Source: an uncultured bacterium
Lineage (GTDB): Bacteria > Verrucomicrobiota > Lentisphaeria > Victivallales > UBA1829
Assembly (NCBI GenBank): GCA_949297765.1
Contig: CASFTV010000001.1
Coordinates: forward strand, 124,001-188,000
Direction of reading: 5' to 3'
DNA: 64,000 bases
Shown: positions 1 through 7,982 of the stretch, piece after piece
Position numbering within the stretch: the first letter of the stretch is position 1
How the letters are laid out: each line of letters begins with the position of its first letter
Notes under the pieces: generated by a model
Told to the model about the DNA's origin: nothing
Seen by the model: only the letters and a program-made list of their open reading frames with translations
Database searches by the model: none
Program-made: the position numbers and the translations under genes

Positions 1-1
1 C

Positions 2-760
2 ATCTTCGGAAAGATCGCCGGCATCAACCACATGGCATGGCTCCTGAGCATCACCAAGGGCGGAAAGGACATCTATCCCGAAATCAAGAAGGTCGCCGCA
101 AAGAAGCTCGCTCAGTGGCGGAAGCTCAAAAAGGTCGAGGACAAGCCCGGCAACATGATCCGTCTGGAAATCATGATGAAGTTCGGGTACTATGTGACCG
201 AATCCAGCGAACACAACGCCGAATACATGCCCTACTGGATCAAGTCCAACTATCCTGAACTCATCGACGAATATAAGATTCCGCTGGATGAGTATCCCCG
301 CCGCTGTATCCGCCAGATCGAATCCTGGAAGAAACAGTACAAGGAACTCTGCTCCAAAGAGAGTCTGGACCACAAGCCCTCGAAGGAATACGGTTCGGGC
401 ATCATGAATGCGATCACGACCGGAGAAACCTTCCAGATCGGCGGAAATGTGATGAACAACGGTCTGATCCCGAATCTCCCGCATGATGCGGTGGTCGAAG
501 TCCCCTGCCTGGTGGACTGCAACGGCGTTCAGGGAACCTATGTGGGCGATCTTCCGCAGGTCTGCGCCGCGCTGAACCGCACCAACATCAACGTCCAGCT
601 CCTGACCATCGAGGCGGCTCTGACCCGGAAAAAGGAGTGCATCTATCAGGCGGCGATGCTGGATCCCCACACCGCCTCCGAACTGAGCATCGACAAGATC
701 ATCGCCATGTGCGACGATCTCATCAAGGCGCACGGAGACTATCTCCCGAAATACCGCTGA
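2..760 (+). CDS. GH4 family glycosidase (alpha-galactosidase/alpha-glucuronidase type), 5' truncated by window edge
   Basis: The reading frame is already open at the first base and reads IFGKIAGINHMAW, the GH4 motif around the His that binds the catalytic metal. It then runs about 240 residues to a TGA. GH4 enzymes are cytoplasmic, need NAD+ and Mn2+, and split alpha-glycosides by a redox-elimination mechanism. The visible part is the C-terminal half, including a conserved late segment (GGNVMNNGLIPNLPHDAVVEVPCLVD) typical of the family. The N-terminal Rossmann half lies outside the window, so substrate cannot be judged. The internal ATG at 32 is not a true start. A strong hairpin follows the stop. 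Confidence 0.88.
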   Translation: MFGKIAGINHMAWLLSITKGGKDIYPEIKKVAAKKLAQWRKLKKVEDKPGNMIRLEIMMKFGYYVTESSEHNAEYMPYWIKSNYPELIDEYKIPLDEYPRRCIRQIESWKKQYKELCSKESLDHKPSKEYGSGIMNAITTGETFQIGGNVMNNGLIPNLPHDAVVEVPCLVDCNGVQGTYVGDLPQVCAALNRTNINVQLLTIEAALTRKKECIYQAAMLDPHTASELSIDKIIAMCDDLIKAHGDYLPKYR

Positions 761-791
761 GTTCCCCCGGGAATCATTCTCTGAAAAACAG

Positions 792-825
792 AAACGGCCG
801 CGGAAAATTCAATCCGCGGCCGTTT
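792..825. terminator. bidirectional hairpin terminator
   Basis: A 13-bp perfect stem (AAACGGCCGCGGA, 792-804, with 813-825) and 8-base loop lies between the convergent GH4 and dGTPase genes. The stem has A/T ends on both sides, so it can serve both strands. Confidence 0.85.
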
Positions 826-848
826 CATTTTATCTCTGCTGTACTTTT

Positions 849-1982
849 TCAACCGTGGAGGCGTTTGTACTCTTTGAGGGCGAAGAAATCGGTCATTCCG
901 GCGATGTAGTCCGCGACGACCCGGGGCAGGGGCTCCCGGCTCCGGCGCTGGCGCGCCTTCTTCCCGAGCAGACGGGGATCGTTCATGAATACGTCAAACA
1001 GAAACTGCATCTTTTCCAGCGATTCCGAATTCAGAACCGCAATGTCCGGATGAAAGTAAAGATTGTGATACAGAAATTCGCGCAGCTGGAGCGTCAGCGG
1101 TTCGAAATCCGGACTGAATGCAATCAGCTTGCAGGACAGGGCGCGTGCGGCCGCTGAACTTTCGGGGGCATAGCGCTCCAGAAGATCGTTGGAATAGCGG
1201 ATCGCGTTGCCGACCATCATGTCGATCAGGCAGCGGACCGAATAGGCGGCATAGCGTTCATCCTTTTTGTCGAGTCCGGCTTTCCGGGCTTTTTCGGCGG
1301 CCATCTCCCAGATCGGGATGGTTTCCAGCATTTCGATGGAGATCAGACCGGAGTCGAGTCCGTCGTCGGTATCGTGGCCGTAGTAGGTCAGGTCGTCGGC
1401 GAGGTCCGCCACCTGTGCCTCCAGCGACGGATGCGGGGGCAGAAGTTTTCCGTCCAGACGGATCGCTTGTTCCCGGTGTTTCAGAAGTCCCGCCCGCACC
1501 TCCCATGAAAGATTCAGTCCGTCGTAGTCGGGATATTTGATTTCCAGCTCGTCGATGATGCGGAGCGCCTGAAGATTGTGATCGAATCCTCCCTGATCCT
1601 GCATGATGCGGTGGAGGGCGCGTTCCCCGGCGTGTCCGAACGGCGTGTGTCCGATGTCATGAGCCAGGGAGATCGTTTCCGCCAGATCCTCGTTCAGACG
1701 GAGGGCGCGCGCGATGGTCCGGGCGATCGCGGCAACTTCAATCGTATGGGTCAGGCGGGTGCGGAGGTGGTCGCCGGAACCGCTCAGGAACACCTGCGTC
1801 TTGTATTCCAGACGGCGGAACGCGCGGCTGTGCAGAATCCGGTCGCGGTCCCGCTGAAAATCGGTCCGGAACGGATGGGGCGTTTCCGGGTGGCGGCGCC
1901 CCGCCGATTCGTGATTCTTGACCGCAAAACGGGCAAGATCGGCCTCCTCTCCGGTGTTCTGGGCGGAAAGATCGCGGATCAT
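849..1982 (-). CDS. dgt: deoxyguanosinetriphosphate triphosphohydrolase-like HD-domain protein
   Basis: A 377-residue HD-superfamily protein of the bacterial dGTPase-like type, which hydrolyses dNTPs to deoxynucleoside and triphosphate. Visible motifs are RDRDRILHSRAFRRLEYKTQVF, then the metal-binding H...HD set in RLTHTIEVAAIARTIA and SLAHDIGHTPFGHAGE, and a distal YYGHDTDDGLDSG segment. The start at 1982 (MIRDLSAQ) is preferred because GGAGG lies 6 bases upstream and the previous gene stops only 13 bases before; a longer frame runs back into that gene without family-like sequence. It is probably co-transcribed with the upstream acyl transferase. Its substrate range cannot be predicted. Confidence 0.93.
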   Translation of the reverse strand: MIRDLSAQNTGEEADLARFAVKNHESAGRRHPETPHPFRTDFQRDRDRILHSRAFRRLEYKTQVFLSGSGDHLRTRLTHTIEVAAIARTIARALRLNEDLAETISLAHDIGHTPFGHAGERALHRIMQDQGGFDHNLQALRIIDELEIKYPDYDGLNLSWEVRAGLLKHREQAIRLDGKLLPPHPSLEAQVADLADDLTYYGHDTDDGLDSGLISIEMLETIPIWEMAAEKARKAGLDKKDERYAAYSVRCLIDMMVGNAIRYSNDLLERYAPESSAAARALSCKLIAFSPDFEPLTLQLREFLYHNLYFHPDIAVLNSESLEKMQFLFDVFMNDPRLLGKKARQRRSREPLPRVVADYIAGMTDFFALKEYKRLHG

Positions 1983-1995
1983 GGAATCCTCCGCA

Positions 1996-3312
1996 TCAGA
2001 GCACTTCCGGAAGGTGGAGACGGATCTGTTCGAACATTTCCGCGTCGCTGATGGTGGTGGTGCGTCCGGCGGCGTACTGGGCGTCGATCCAGTCCCGGAT
2101 TGCGGCGATTCCCGGATTGTCCTTGCGGATCTCGCCGCCGCGGGAGGTGTTCTCCTGCACCCAGTAGGCGATGCCCGCAAGTCCGGAGGTGTTCGAGACC
2201 GCAACCCGGCACGGCCGGTTCAGAAATTTCTCCGTATCGAAAATATTGTAGATTTCCTCGTTCTTCGTGAGTCCGTCGGCGTGGATTCCGGCGCGGGTCG
2301 TGTTGAAGTCGGCGCCCACGAACGGATAGTTCGGCGGAATCGCGTGCTGGAGGCGGGTCCGGAAGAAATCCGCCATTTCGGTGATGGCGGCGGTGTCGAT
2401 GCCGTCGTTGATTCCCGTAAGCCCCATCCATTCGAAGATCAGTCCTTCGATCGGCGGATTCCCGGTCCGCTCCCCGAATCCGAGGAAGGTCCCGTTCACC
2501 GCGGAGCAGCCGTAGAGCCATGCGCATACGCCGTTGGCAAGGACTTTATGGAAATCGTTGTGTCCGTGCCACTCCAGCTGTTCGGAGGTTGTGTCGGTTT
2601 CGGAGAGGATCATATCGAGCATCGCGGGAATGCCGCGGGGCAGCGGGACGTGAGTGTAGGGCAGTCCGTATCCCATCGTGTCGCACAGGCGGATCTTGAC
2701 GCTCGTGCCGCTTCCGGCGCAGAGATCGTTGAGTTCGTTGATCATCGGAATCACAAAACCTTCGAAGTCCGCACGGGTGACATCCTCCAGGTGGCAGCGC
2801 GGACGGATCCCGTTTTCCAGCGCGGCTTCGACAATCTCCTTGTAGGAGTCCAGCGCCTGACGGCGGGTCTTGCGCAGTTTCAGAAAAATATGATAGTCGG
2901 AACACGAGGTCAGAATTCCCGTCTCCTGAAGCCCCATCGCCTTGACGAGTTCAAAATCTTTTTTGACCGCGCGGATCCAGGCGGTGATCTGAGGAAAATC
3001 GTATCCGAGTTCCCGGCAGGCTTCGACCGCTTTCCGGTCCTGTTCGCTGTAGAGGAAAAATTCGCTCTGGCGGATGACTCCGTGCGTCCCGCCGATGCGG
3101 TGCATGAACCGGAAGAGTTCGACAATTTCGGCAACCGTGTACGGCGGACGCGCCTGCTGACCGTCCCGGAAGGTGGTGTCGGTGATCCAGAACTCCTTCG
3201 GAAGACGGGGTTCCGCGGCTTTCCCATCCAGTTTGAACGCCGGAATCTTGTCGTAGGAAAAAACTTCCCGAAAAAGATTCGGCTCGGCAACGTTTTTCAA
3301 CAGTCTTTTCAT
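1996..3312 (-). CDS. DRE-TIM metallolyase, Re-citrate synthase / homocitrate synthase-like
   Basis: A 438-residue member of the HMGL-like/isopropylmalate synthase superfamily, which condenses acetyl-CoA with a 2-oxo acid. It opens with ITDTTFRDGQQARPPYTV (the DxTxRDG metal/base motif), continues with GVIRQSEFFLYS, and has HGHNDFHK, the metal-binding HxH pair. It lacks the C-terminal leucine-regulatory domain of LeuA. The fingerprint RDGQQARPPYT plus VNGTFLGFGERTGNPPIE is, as I recall it, that of the clade holding clostridial Re-citrate synthase; that assignment is from memory and not proven. Homocitrate or isopropylmalate synthesis remain alternatives. The start at 3312 follows GAAAGG; a divergent promoter region shared with the sirtuin lies upstream, and dgt follows 13 bases after its stop. 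Confidence 0.85.
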   Translation of the reverse strand: MKRLLKNVAEPNLFREVFSYDKIPAFKLDGKAAEPRLPKEFWITDTTFRDGQQARPPYTVAEIVELFRFMHRIGGTHGVIRQSEFFLYSEQDRKAVEACRELGYDFPQITAWIRAVKKDFELVKAMGLQETGILTSCSDYHIFLKLRKTRRQALDSYKEIVEAALENGIRPRCHLEDVTRADFEGFVIPMINELNDLCAGSGTSVKIRLCDTMGYGLPYTHVPLPRGIPAMLDMILSETDTTSEQLEWHGHNDFHKVLANGVCAWLYGCSAVNGTFLGFGERTGNPPIEGLIFEWMGLTGINDGIDTAAITEMADFFRTRLQHAIPPNYPFVGADFNTTRAGIHADGLTKNEEIYNIFDTEKFLNRPCRVAVSNTSGLAGIAYWVQENTSRGGEIRKDNPGIAAIRDWIDAQYAAGRTTTISDAEMFEQIRLHLPEVL

Positions 3313-3372
3313 GATTGCTGGCCTTTCTTTCCCGTAATCTTGTTCATCAGATCGGTTGATCCTAAAAATATA

Positions 3373-3437
3373 CGCTTGCAAACAGGGTTTTACAAGCGCT
3401 GTTTTTATTTCTTTTCGAGAAAATGCAATTGCATTTT
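3373..3437. promoter_or_regulatory. divergent intergenic region with two inverted repeats
   Basis: Between the leftward acyl transferase and the rightward sirtuin there are CGCTTG/CAAGCG arms (3373-3378 and 3393-3398), followed on the + strand by a T-rich run, and a perfect 18-bp palindrome AAAATGCAATTGCATTTT (3420-3437). Operators for one or both genes are plausible; which protein binds is unknown. Confidence 0.5.
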
Positions 3438-3475
3438 TCCGTTGCGGTGGTAGATTGACGGCGGAGGTGATTGTC

Positions 3476-4273
3476 ATGAAGGAACTGTACCGGATGATTC
3501 GCGATTCAAATTTCTGCGCGGTTTTTACCGGAGCGGGCATTTCCACGCTTTCGGGAATTCCCGATTTCCGAAGTCCGAACGGCGTTTACAGCAAGCGCTT
3601 CGAGGGATACGAGGTGGAGGAGATTCTCTCCATCGGCCTCTTTCTCCGGCGGCCCGATCTCTATTACGCCTGGGCAAAGCCGTTTATCTATGAACTGGAC
3701 CGCTATCAGCCGAACATCGTTCACCGCGTTCTCGCCGGAATGGAGGCCGCGGGAATGGTCGGAATGACCTATACGCAGAACATTGATCTGCTCCACGAAC
3801 GGGCCGGAACGAAAAAACTCGGAGAACTTCACGGCAGTCCGGCGGTCCACGAGTGCCTGAAATGCGGAAAAACATTTTCTTATCCGGAAATCGCGGCGAT
3901 CGTGAATCGCGGCGAGGTGCCGTACTGCCCGCTCTGCGGAGGAATTGTGAAGCCCCGCATCGTTTTCTACGGCGAATCGCTCGATGCGGATCTGCTCGGC
4001 CGCGCGGAACGGGATCTGCGGAAAGCGGATCTGCTGCTGGTTCTCGGGAGCAGTCTGACGGTCAATCCCGCGGCAATGCTGCCGGAAATCACCCTTTCCG
4101 GCGGCGGGGAGGTCGTGATCGTCAATCGCCAGCCGACCCCGCTCGACCGGTATGCCGCTCTCCGCTGCGACGATCTGGAAACCGTCTTTTCCGGGCTCCG
4201 GGATGAACTGCTCCGCGATCATCCGGACTGCATGACGGACAAAACGGAGCAAACCGGAGGTAAACTGCAATGA
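3476..4273 (+). CDS. cobB: Sir2-family NAD-dependent protein deacylase (sirtuin)
   Basis: A 265-residue class III deacylase that removes acyl groups from lysine using NAD+. Motifs are all present: GAGIS (19-23), GIPDFRS, QNID (101-104), catalytic His119 in LHGS, a Cys4 zinc site (Cys127, 130, 151, 154), and GSSLTVNPAA. The ATG at 3476 has GGAGGTGA just upstream, which excludes the longer frame from 3356. Its stop overlaps the start of the CsoR-type regulator (ATGA), so the two are translationally coupled. That links the deacylase to a copper-sensing locus, which is unusual. Confidence 0.95.
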   Translation: MKELYRMIRDSNFCAVFTGAGISTLSGIPDFRSPNGVYSKRFEGYEVEEILSIGLFLRRPDLYYAWAKPFIYELDRYQPNIVHRVLAGMEAAGMVGMTYTQNIDLLHERAGTKKLGELHGSPAVHECLKCGKTFSYPEIAAIVNRGEVPYCPLCGGIVKPRIVFYGESLDADLLGRAERDLRKADLLLVLGSSLTVNPAAMLPEITLSGGGEVVIVNRQPTPLDRYAALRCDDLETVFSGLRDELLRDHPDCMTDKTEQTGGKLQ

Positions 4274-4545
4274 GAAAATGTATGCAAGCGGAGAATCTGC
4301 ACGCCCGTCTGAAAAAAGTCTCGGGTCAGATCGCCGGAATTCAGAAAATGATCGATCAGGACGTCCCCTGTGAAAAAATTCTGGTCCAGCTCAGTGCGGC
4401 GAACAGCGCTCTGCACAAGATCGGCGTGATCATTCTGGAAGGCCATCTCAACCACTGTGTCCGCGAAGGAATCGAAGCAGGAAACGCCGAAACCACCCTG
4501 GCAAACTTCGCCAAGGCTCTCGAACATTTCTCCAATATGAAATGA
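4270..4545 (+). CDS. csoR: CsoR/FrmR-family metal-sensing transcriptional repressor
   Basis: A 91-residue all-helical DUF156 protein. The Cu(I) ligand triad of CsoR is conserved with exact spacing: Cys34, His59 and Cys63 (C-x24-H-x3-C). An extra Cys4 is near the N-terminus. CsoR-type repressors leave DNA when Cu(I) binds and control copper export. The gene overlaps the sirtuin stop by four bases and lies 167 bases before a metal-exporting ATPase, with matching half-sites in the gap. FrmR-like (formaldehyde) or RcnR-like (nickel) sensing is less likely given the Cys-His-Cys pattern and neighbour. Confidence 0.88.
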   Translation: MRKCMQAENLHARLKKVSGQIAGIQKMIDQDVPCEKILVQLSAANSALHKIGVIILEGHLNHCVREGIEAGNAETTLANFAKALEHFSNMK

Positions 4546-4653
4546 AATGTCCCGGGAGGAGATCTTCTTTCTTCCGACGCGTCTTCTCCGGTTTCCCCTT
4601 TCTTCCCGTTTCTCTCTTTTTCGGAATCCGGACTTGATTTTTTCCCCATTTCC

Positions 4654-4678
4654 GGTATATTAATACCCATACAGGTAT
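4654..4678. promoter_or_regulatory. candidate CsoR operator upstream of the metal ATPase
   Basis: Three alternating half-sites are visible: GGTAT (4654-4658), ATACC (4663-4667) and GGTAT (4674-4678). The second pair, ATACC-N6-GGTAT, resembles the pseudo-palindromes bound by CsoR proteins. The position just ahead of the ATPase start suits a repressor operator. Confidence 0.6.
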
Positions 4679-4712
4679 ATGTATAACGGTTTTCGGCAGA
4701 ATGGAGAATAAG

Positions 4713-6620
4713 ATGAGGTCTGGTATCTGGAGTGGATGGCGGGAGAGAGGGATGCTCTGGATATGTTCCGCGACCGTCTGGAAACTGACCGTTTCCGCGG
4801 GATGTCTGATTTTGAGTTTTTTCATGAAGGGGCGTCTTCCTGTTGATCCTGCATGGGTTCCGGCGCTTCTGCTGGGATCCGGGATTGTGAAGGAGGCGCT
4901 GGAAGGACTGTTCCTCCGGTTTGACATCAAGGCGGATTTGCTGGTGGCGCTTGCTCTGGCGGCAAGTCTCTGCACGGGCGAGGTGTTTGCGGCGGGAGAG
5001 GTGGCGTTCATCATGACACTCGGCGAACTGCTGGAGGAGAAAACCACCGAAAAAGCCCGATCGGGGATTGAACGGCTGCTGAGCCTGATGCCGGTGACCG
5101 CCCGTCTGATCGGCGCAGAGGGAGAGCGGATCATCGCGGGCGATCAGGTGCGGAAAGGGGATCTCCTGCGCGTGCTGGCGGGAGAAACCATTCCGGCGGA
5201 CGGGGTCGTCGTCCGCGGATGCGGAACGGTGGATGAATCTGTGATTACCGGCGAACCGATCCCTGTCGACAAGGCGCCGGGCGCACGCCTCTCCTCGGGA
5301 TCGGTCAACCAGTTCGGCGTTCTGGAAATGGAGGCGATGGCCGATGCGTCGGATTCCACAATCAGCCGGATGGTGCGGCTGGTGAAGGAGGCGGATGCGG
5401 GAAAATCGAAAATTGTCGGGATTGCGGACCGCTGGGCAACCTGGATTGTGGTCGCGGCGCTGATTACCGCGGGAATCGCATGGATTGTGACGGGCGAGGC
5501 CCTCAGAGCGGTTTCGGTGCTGGTGGTGTTCTGTCCCTGTTCGCTGGTGCTGGCGACTCCGACCGCGATCATGGCGGCAATCGGAAACGCCTCCCGCCAC
5601 GGAATCCTGATCCGGAACGGCGATTTCTTCGACCGGATGGCGCTGGTGGATGCGATCGCCTTCGACAAGACCGGCACCCTTTCCGCGGGAAAACCCGGTG
5701 TCGCGGAAATTTTCTGCGACGAATCACGGCTTCCCCGTGCGGATTTTGTGAATTTTCTGCTTTCCGCCGAGTCCCGTTCGGAACACCCGCTCGGCAAGGC
5801 GGTCGCCCGGATGGAGGGAACGCATCTTCCCGTCGAGTCGTTTGAGCTTTTCCCCGGAAACGGGATTGCCGCAGAGGTCGCAGGACACCGTGTTCTTGCC
5901 GGCCGTCCCGTCTTTCTGAAGACGCGGGGAATGCGGGAGAATCCGCTGGTGGAACGGCATGCTTCCGCTGCCGCGGAGCGGGGCGAGACCCTGATTCTGG
6001 CCGCCGTCGACGGAACGGTCTGCGGATTTCTCACGCTGGCCGATCGCCTGCGGCCGGATTCCGGACGTGTCGTTAACGCATTGAAAGAAATCGGACTGAA
6101 AACCCTTCTGATTTCCGGTGATCATGAAAAAGCCGTCGCCGCCGCGGCCCGCAGCTGCTCGATTGACGAATACCACGCGGAATGCACACCGGAAGAAAAG
6201 ACCCGGATCATCGCCGCATTTCAGGAGAACGGGAAAAAACTCTGCATGATCGGCGACGGCGTGAACGATGCTCCTGCACTGAAAACCGCGTTTCTCGGCA
6301 TTTCGATGGGCGGCGCGGGCAGCGATATCGCGATCGAAGCCTCCGATGCGGTGCTGATCCATGACGATCTCGGAAAAATCGCCGGTTTGTTCCGGCTTGC
6401 CCGGCGGACTCTCCGGACGATTCAGTGGAATCTTTCCCTTTCCATGCTGATCAATTTTGCCGCGCTGTTCTTTGCGGTTCTCGGCCTGCTTCCGCCGGTG
6501 TGGGGTGCGCTGGTCCACAACTGCGGATCGGTTGCGGTGGTTCTGAACTCCACCCGGCTTCTGAAATTCCCGATGGAAAAAAATTGGCGGACTGCGCCTC
6601 ACAGTCCGCCCGGAGAATAG
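4713..6620 (+). CDS. P1B-type heavy-metal (probably Cu+) translocating ATPase
   Basis: About 635 residues with the P1B layout: N-terminal helices, TGE actuator loop (ITGEPIPVDK), CPC metal site in the membrane (about residue 274), phosphorylation motif DKTGT (Asp318), GDGVNDAPAL hinge, and a final membrane pair with HNCGSVAVVLNS. No N-terminal GMTCxxC metal-binding domain is present, so it is a short form. ATG 4713 is chosen over 4701 because GGAG sits 7 bases before it. It exports metal from the cytoplasm; the adjacent CsoR and its operator suggest copper, though the membrane motifs alone do not exclude zinc or another metal. Confidence 0.92.
   Translation: MRSGIWSGWRERGMLWICSATVWKLTVSAGCLILSFFMKGRLPVDPAWVPALLLGSGIVKEALEGLFLRFDIKADLLVALALAASLCTGEVFAAGEVAFIMTLGELLEEKTTEKARSGIERLLSLMPVTARLIGAEGERIIAGDQVRKGDLLRVLAGETIPADGVVVRGCGTVDESVITGEPIPVDKAPGARLSSGSVNQFGVLEMEAMADASDSTISRMVRLVKEADAGKSKIVGIADRWATWIVVAALITAGIAWIVTGEALRAVSVLVVFCPCSLVLATPTAIMAAIGNASRHGILIRNGDFFDRMALVDAIAFDKTGTLSAGKPGVAEIFCDESRLPRADFVNFLLSAESRSEHPLGKAVARMEGTHLPVESFELFPGNGIAAEVAGHRVLAGRPVFLKTRGMRENPLVERHASAAAERGETLILAAVDGTVCGFLTLADRLRPDSGRVVNALKEIGLKTLLISGDHEKAVAAAARSCSIDEYHAECTPEEKTRIIAAFQENGKKLCMIGDGVNDAPALKTAFLGISMGGAGSDIAIEASDAVLIHDDLGKIAGLFRLARRTLRTIQWNLSLSMLINFAALFFAVLGLLPPVWGALVHNCGSVAVVLNSTRLLKFPMEKNWRTAPHSPPGE
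6586..6610. terminator. hairpin over the ATPase 3' end, T-run on the minus strand
   Basis: A 9-bp perfect stem GGCGGACTG/CAGTCCGCC (6586-6594 with 6602-6610) lies inside the last codons of the ATPase. Seven A residues precede it and no T-run follows, so by sequence it is a better terminator for leftward transcription, though no leftward gene ends here. Confidence 0.55.
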
Positions 6621-6747
6621 AGAAGAGAGAGTTTCCGCGGAACCGCTTTCTCCATCGGCGGCTCCGCATGCCGACGTGCGGCATTGTCCATACAACGGCG
6701 GAAAACGGGTTTTATTGTGGTTTTCCGGAAAAAAAAACTTTTTTTGT

Positions 6748-6775
6748 TTGAAATGCGGCGGAAATCCAATATATT
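6748..6775 (+). promoter_or_regulatory. candidate sigma70-type promoter for galactokinase
   Basis: TTGAAA (6748-6753) and TATATT (6770-6775) are separated by 16 bases, about 45 bases before the galK start. The 198-base gap holds no gene. Confidence 0.5.
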
Positions 6776-6818
6776 TCCCAGAAACGGAATGTAATCTTTT
6801 CAAGGAAACGGAACACTC

Positions 6819-7976
6819 ATGAAACAGGATGTCATTGATTCTTTCTCGGCGGCGTACTCCCGGAAACCCGCGGTCTATTCCAGAGCTCCCGGCAGACTCG
6901 AAATTCTCGGGAACCACACCGATTACAACGAAGGGTATGTGCTGAGCTGCGCGACCGGACAGGCTACGGAAATGGCAATCGCCGCAATTCCCGGGCGGAT
7001 CTGCAAACTGCGCAATCCGCCGCTGAACGGAGAATTCACGATTCATCTGGAGGATATGGATACCCCCCGTCCGAAAGACTGGACCAATTACATCAAGGGC
7101 GTCCTGGTGGAACTCCGCCGGAGAAAAATCGAGTATCCGGCATTCGAGGTGCTGTTCAAAAGCACCGTGCCGCTTTCCGCCGGAATGAGCAGTTCCGCCG
7201 CGCTCGAAATGGCGTTCTGCATGGCGCTCGGAAAACTCGCCGGAATTGATCTTCCGCTGCCCGAATGGGCGCGCGTGGGGCAGTCCGTGGAGAATGTCTA
7301 TCTCGGACTCAAGTCGGGGCTGCTCGACCAGTTCAGTTCGCTGTACGGGAAGAAGGATTCGTTCATCCTCTGCGATTTCCGCTCCGTCGAGGTGCTCAAG
7401 ACCGTGGCGATGCCCGCCGGATGGAAGATCGTTGTGGCCAATACGATGGTCAAACACAATCTCGTGGAGTCCGACTACAATCTGCGGAGAGAGAGCTGCG
7501 AACGGGCCACCTCCGTGATCCGCGGGAAATTCCCGGAGGTCCGGACTCTGCGCGATGTCTCTTCCGCCATGCTCGAAGAGTGCCGACCGTTGCTCGATCA
7601 CACCGATTATCTCCGCGCAAAACATGTGGTCGGCGAAGATGAACGCGTGATGAAGGGCGTGGATCTGCTGGCGGCCGGAAAGGTGGAGGACTTCGGCGCT
7701 CTCTGGTTCGAAAGCCATGAAAGCTCGCGTGACTGTTTCGAAAACAGCTGCCCGGAGCTGGATGTGCTTGTGGAACTTGCGCGGACCATTCCCGGCTGCG
7801 TCGGGGCGCGTCTGAGCGGCGGCGGGTTCGGCGGTATCAGCATCCATCTTGTCCGGGCGGACGAGGCGGAGACCTACTGCGGACGTCTGGCCGCGGCCTA
7901 CAAGCTCAAAACCGGAAAGAGCATTGAGACGGTCATCTGCTCCGTCGGCGACGGCGCATCCGCCGAATCGCTCTGA
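6819..7976 (+). CDS. galK: galactokinase (GHMP kinase family)
   Basis: A 385-residue enzyme of the Leloir pathway, phosphorylating galactose at C1. It carries the GalK signature near residues 25-39 (GRLEILGNHTDYNEG), the GHMP ATP loop PLSAGMSSSAALE (118-130), the catalytic Asp170 in GLLDQFSS, and the third motif ARLSGGGFGG. In the signature, Asn replaces the usual Glu of GEHTDYN, and EIL replaces NLI. Related sugar kinases of the family therefore cannot be fully excluded. The GH4 enzyme at the left edge could supply galactose, if it is an alpha-galactosidase. No galT or galE is nearby. Confidence 0.9.
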   Translation: MKQDVIDSFSAAYSRKPAVYSRAPGRLEILGNHTDYNEGYVLSCATGQATEMAIAAIPGRICKLRNPPLNGEFTIHLEDMDTPRPKDWTNYIKGVLVELRRRKIEYPAFEVLFKSTVPLSAGMSSSAALEMAFCMALGKLAGIDLPLPEWARVGQSVENVYLGLKSGLLDQFSSLYGKKDSFILCDFRSVEVLKTVAMPAGWKIVVANTMVKHNLVESDYNLRRESCERATSVIRGKFPEVRTLRDVSSAMLEECRPLLDHTDYLRAKHVVGEDERVMKGVDLLAAGKVEDFGALWFESHESSRDCFENSCPELDVLVELARTIPGCVGARLSGGGFGGISIHLVRADEAETYCGRLAAAYKLKTGKSIETVICSVGDGASAESL

Positions 7977-7982
7977 CGATCC

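Noticed and set aside
5724-7847. 707-codon frame opposite the ATPase and galactokinase genes
   Set aside because: Spans two well-supported genes and their gap; no domain recognised.
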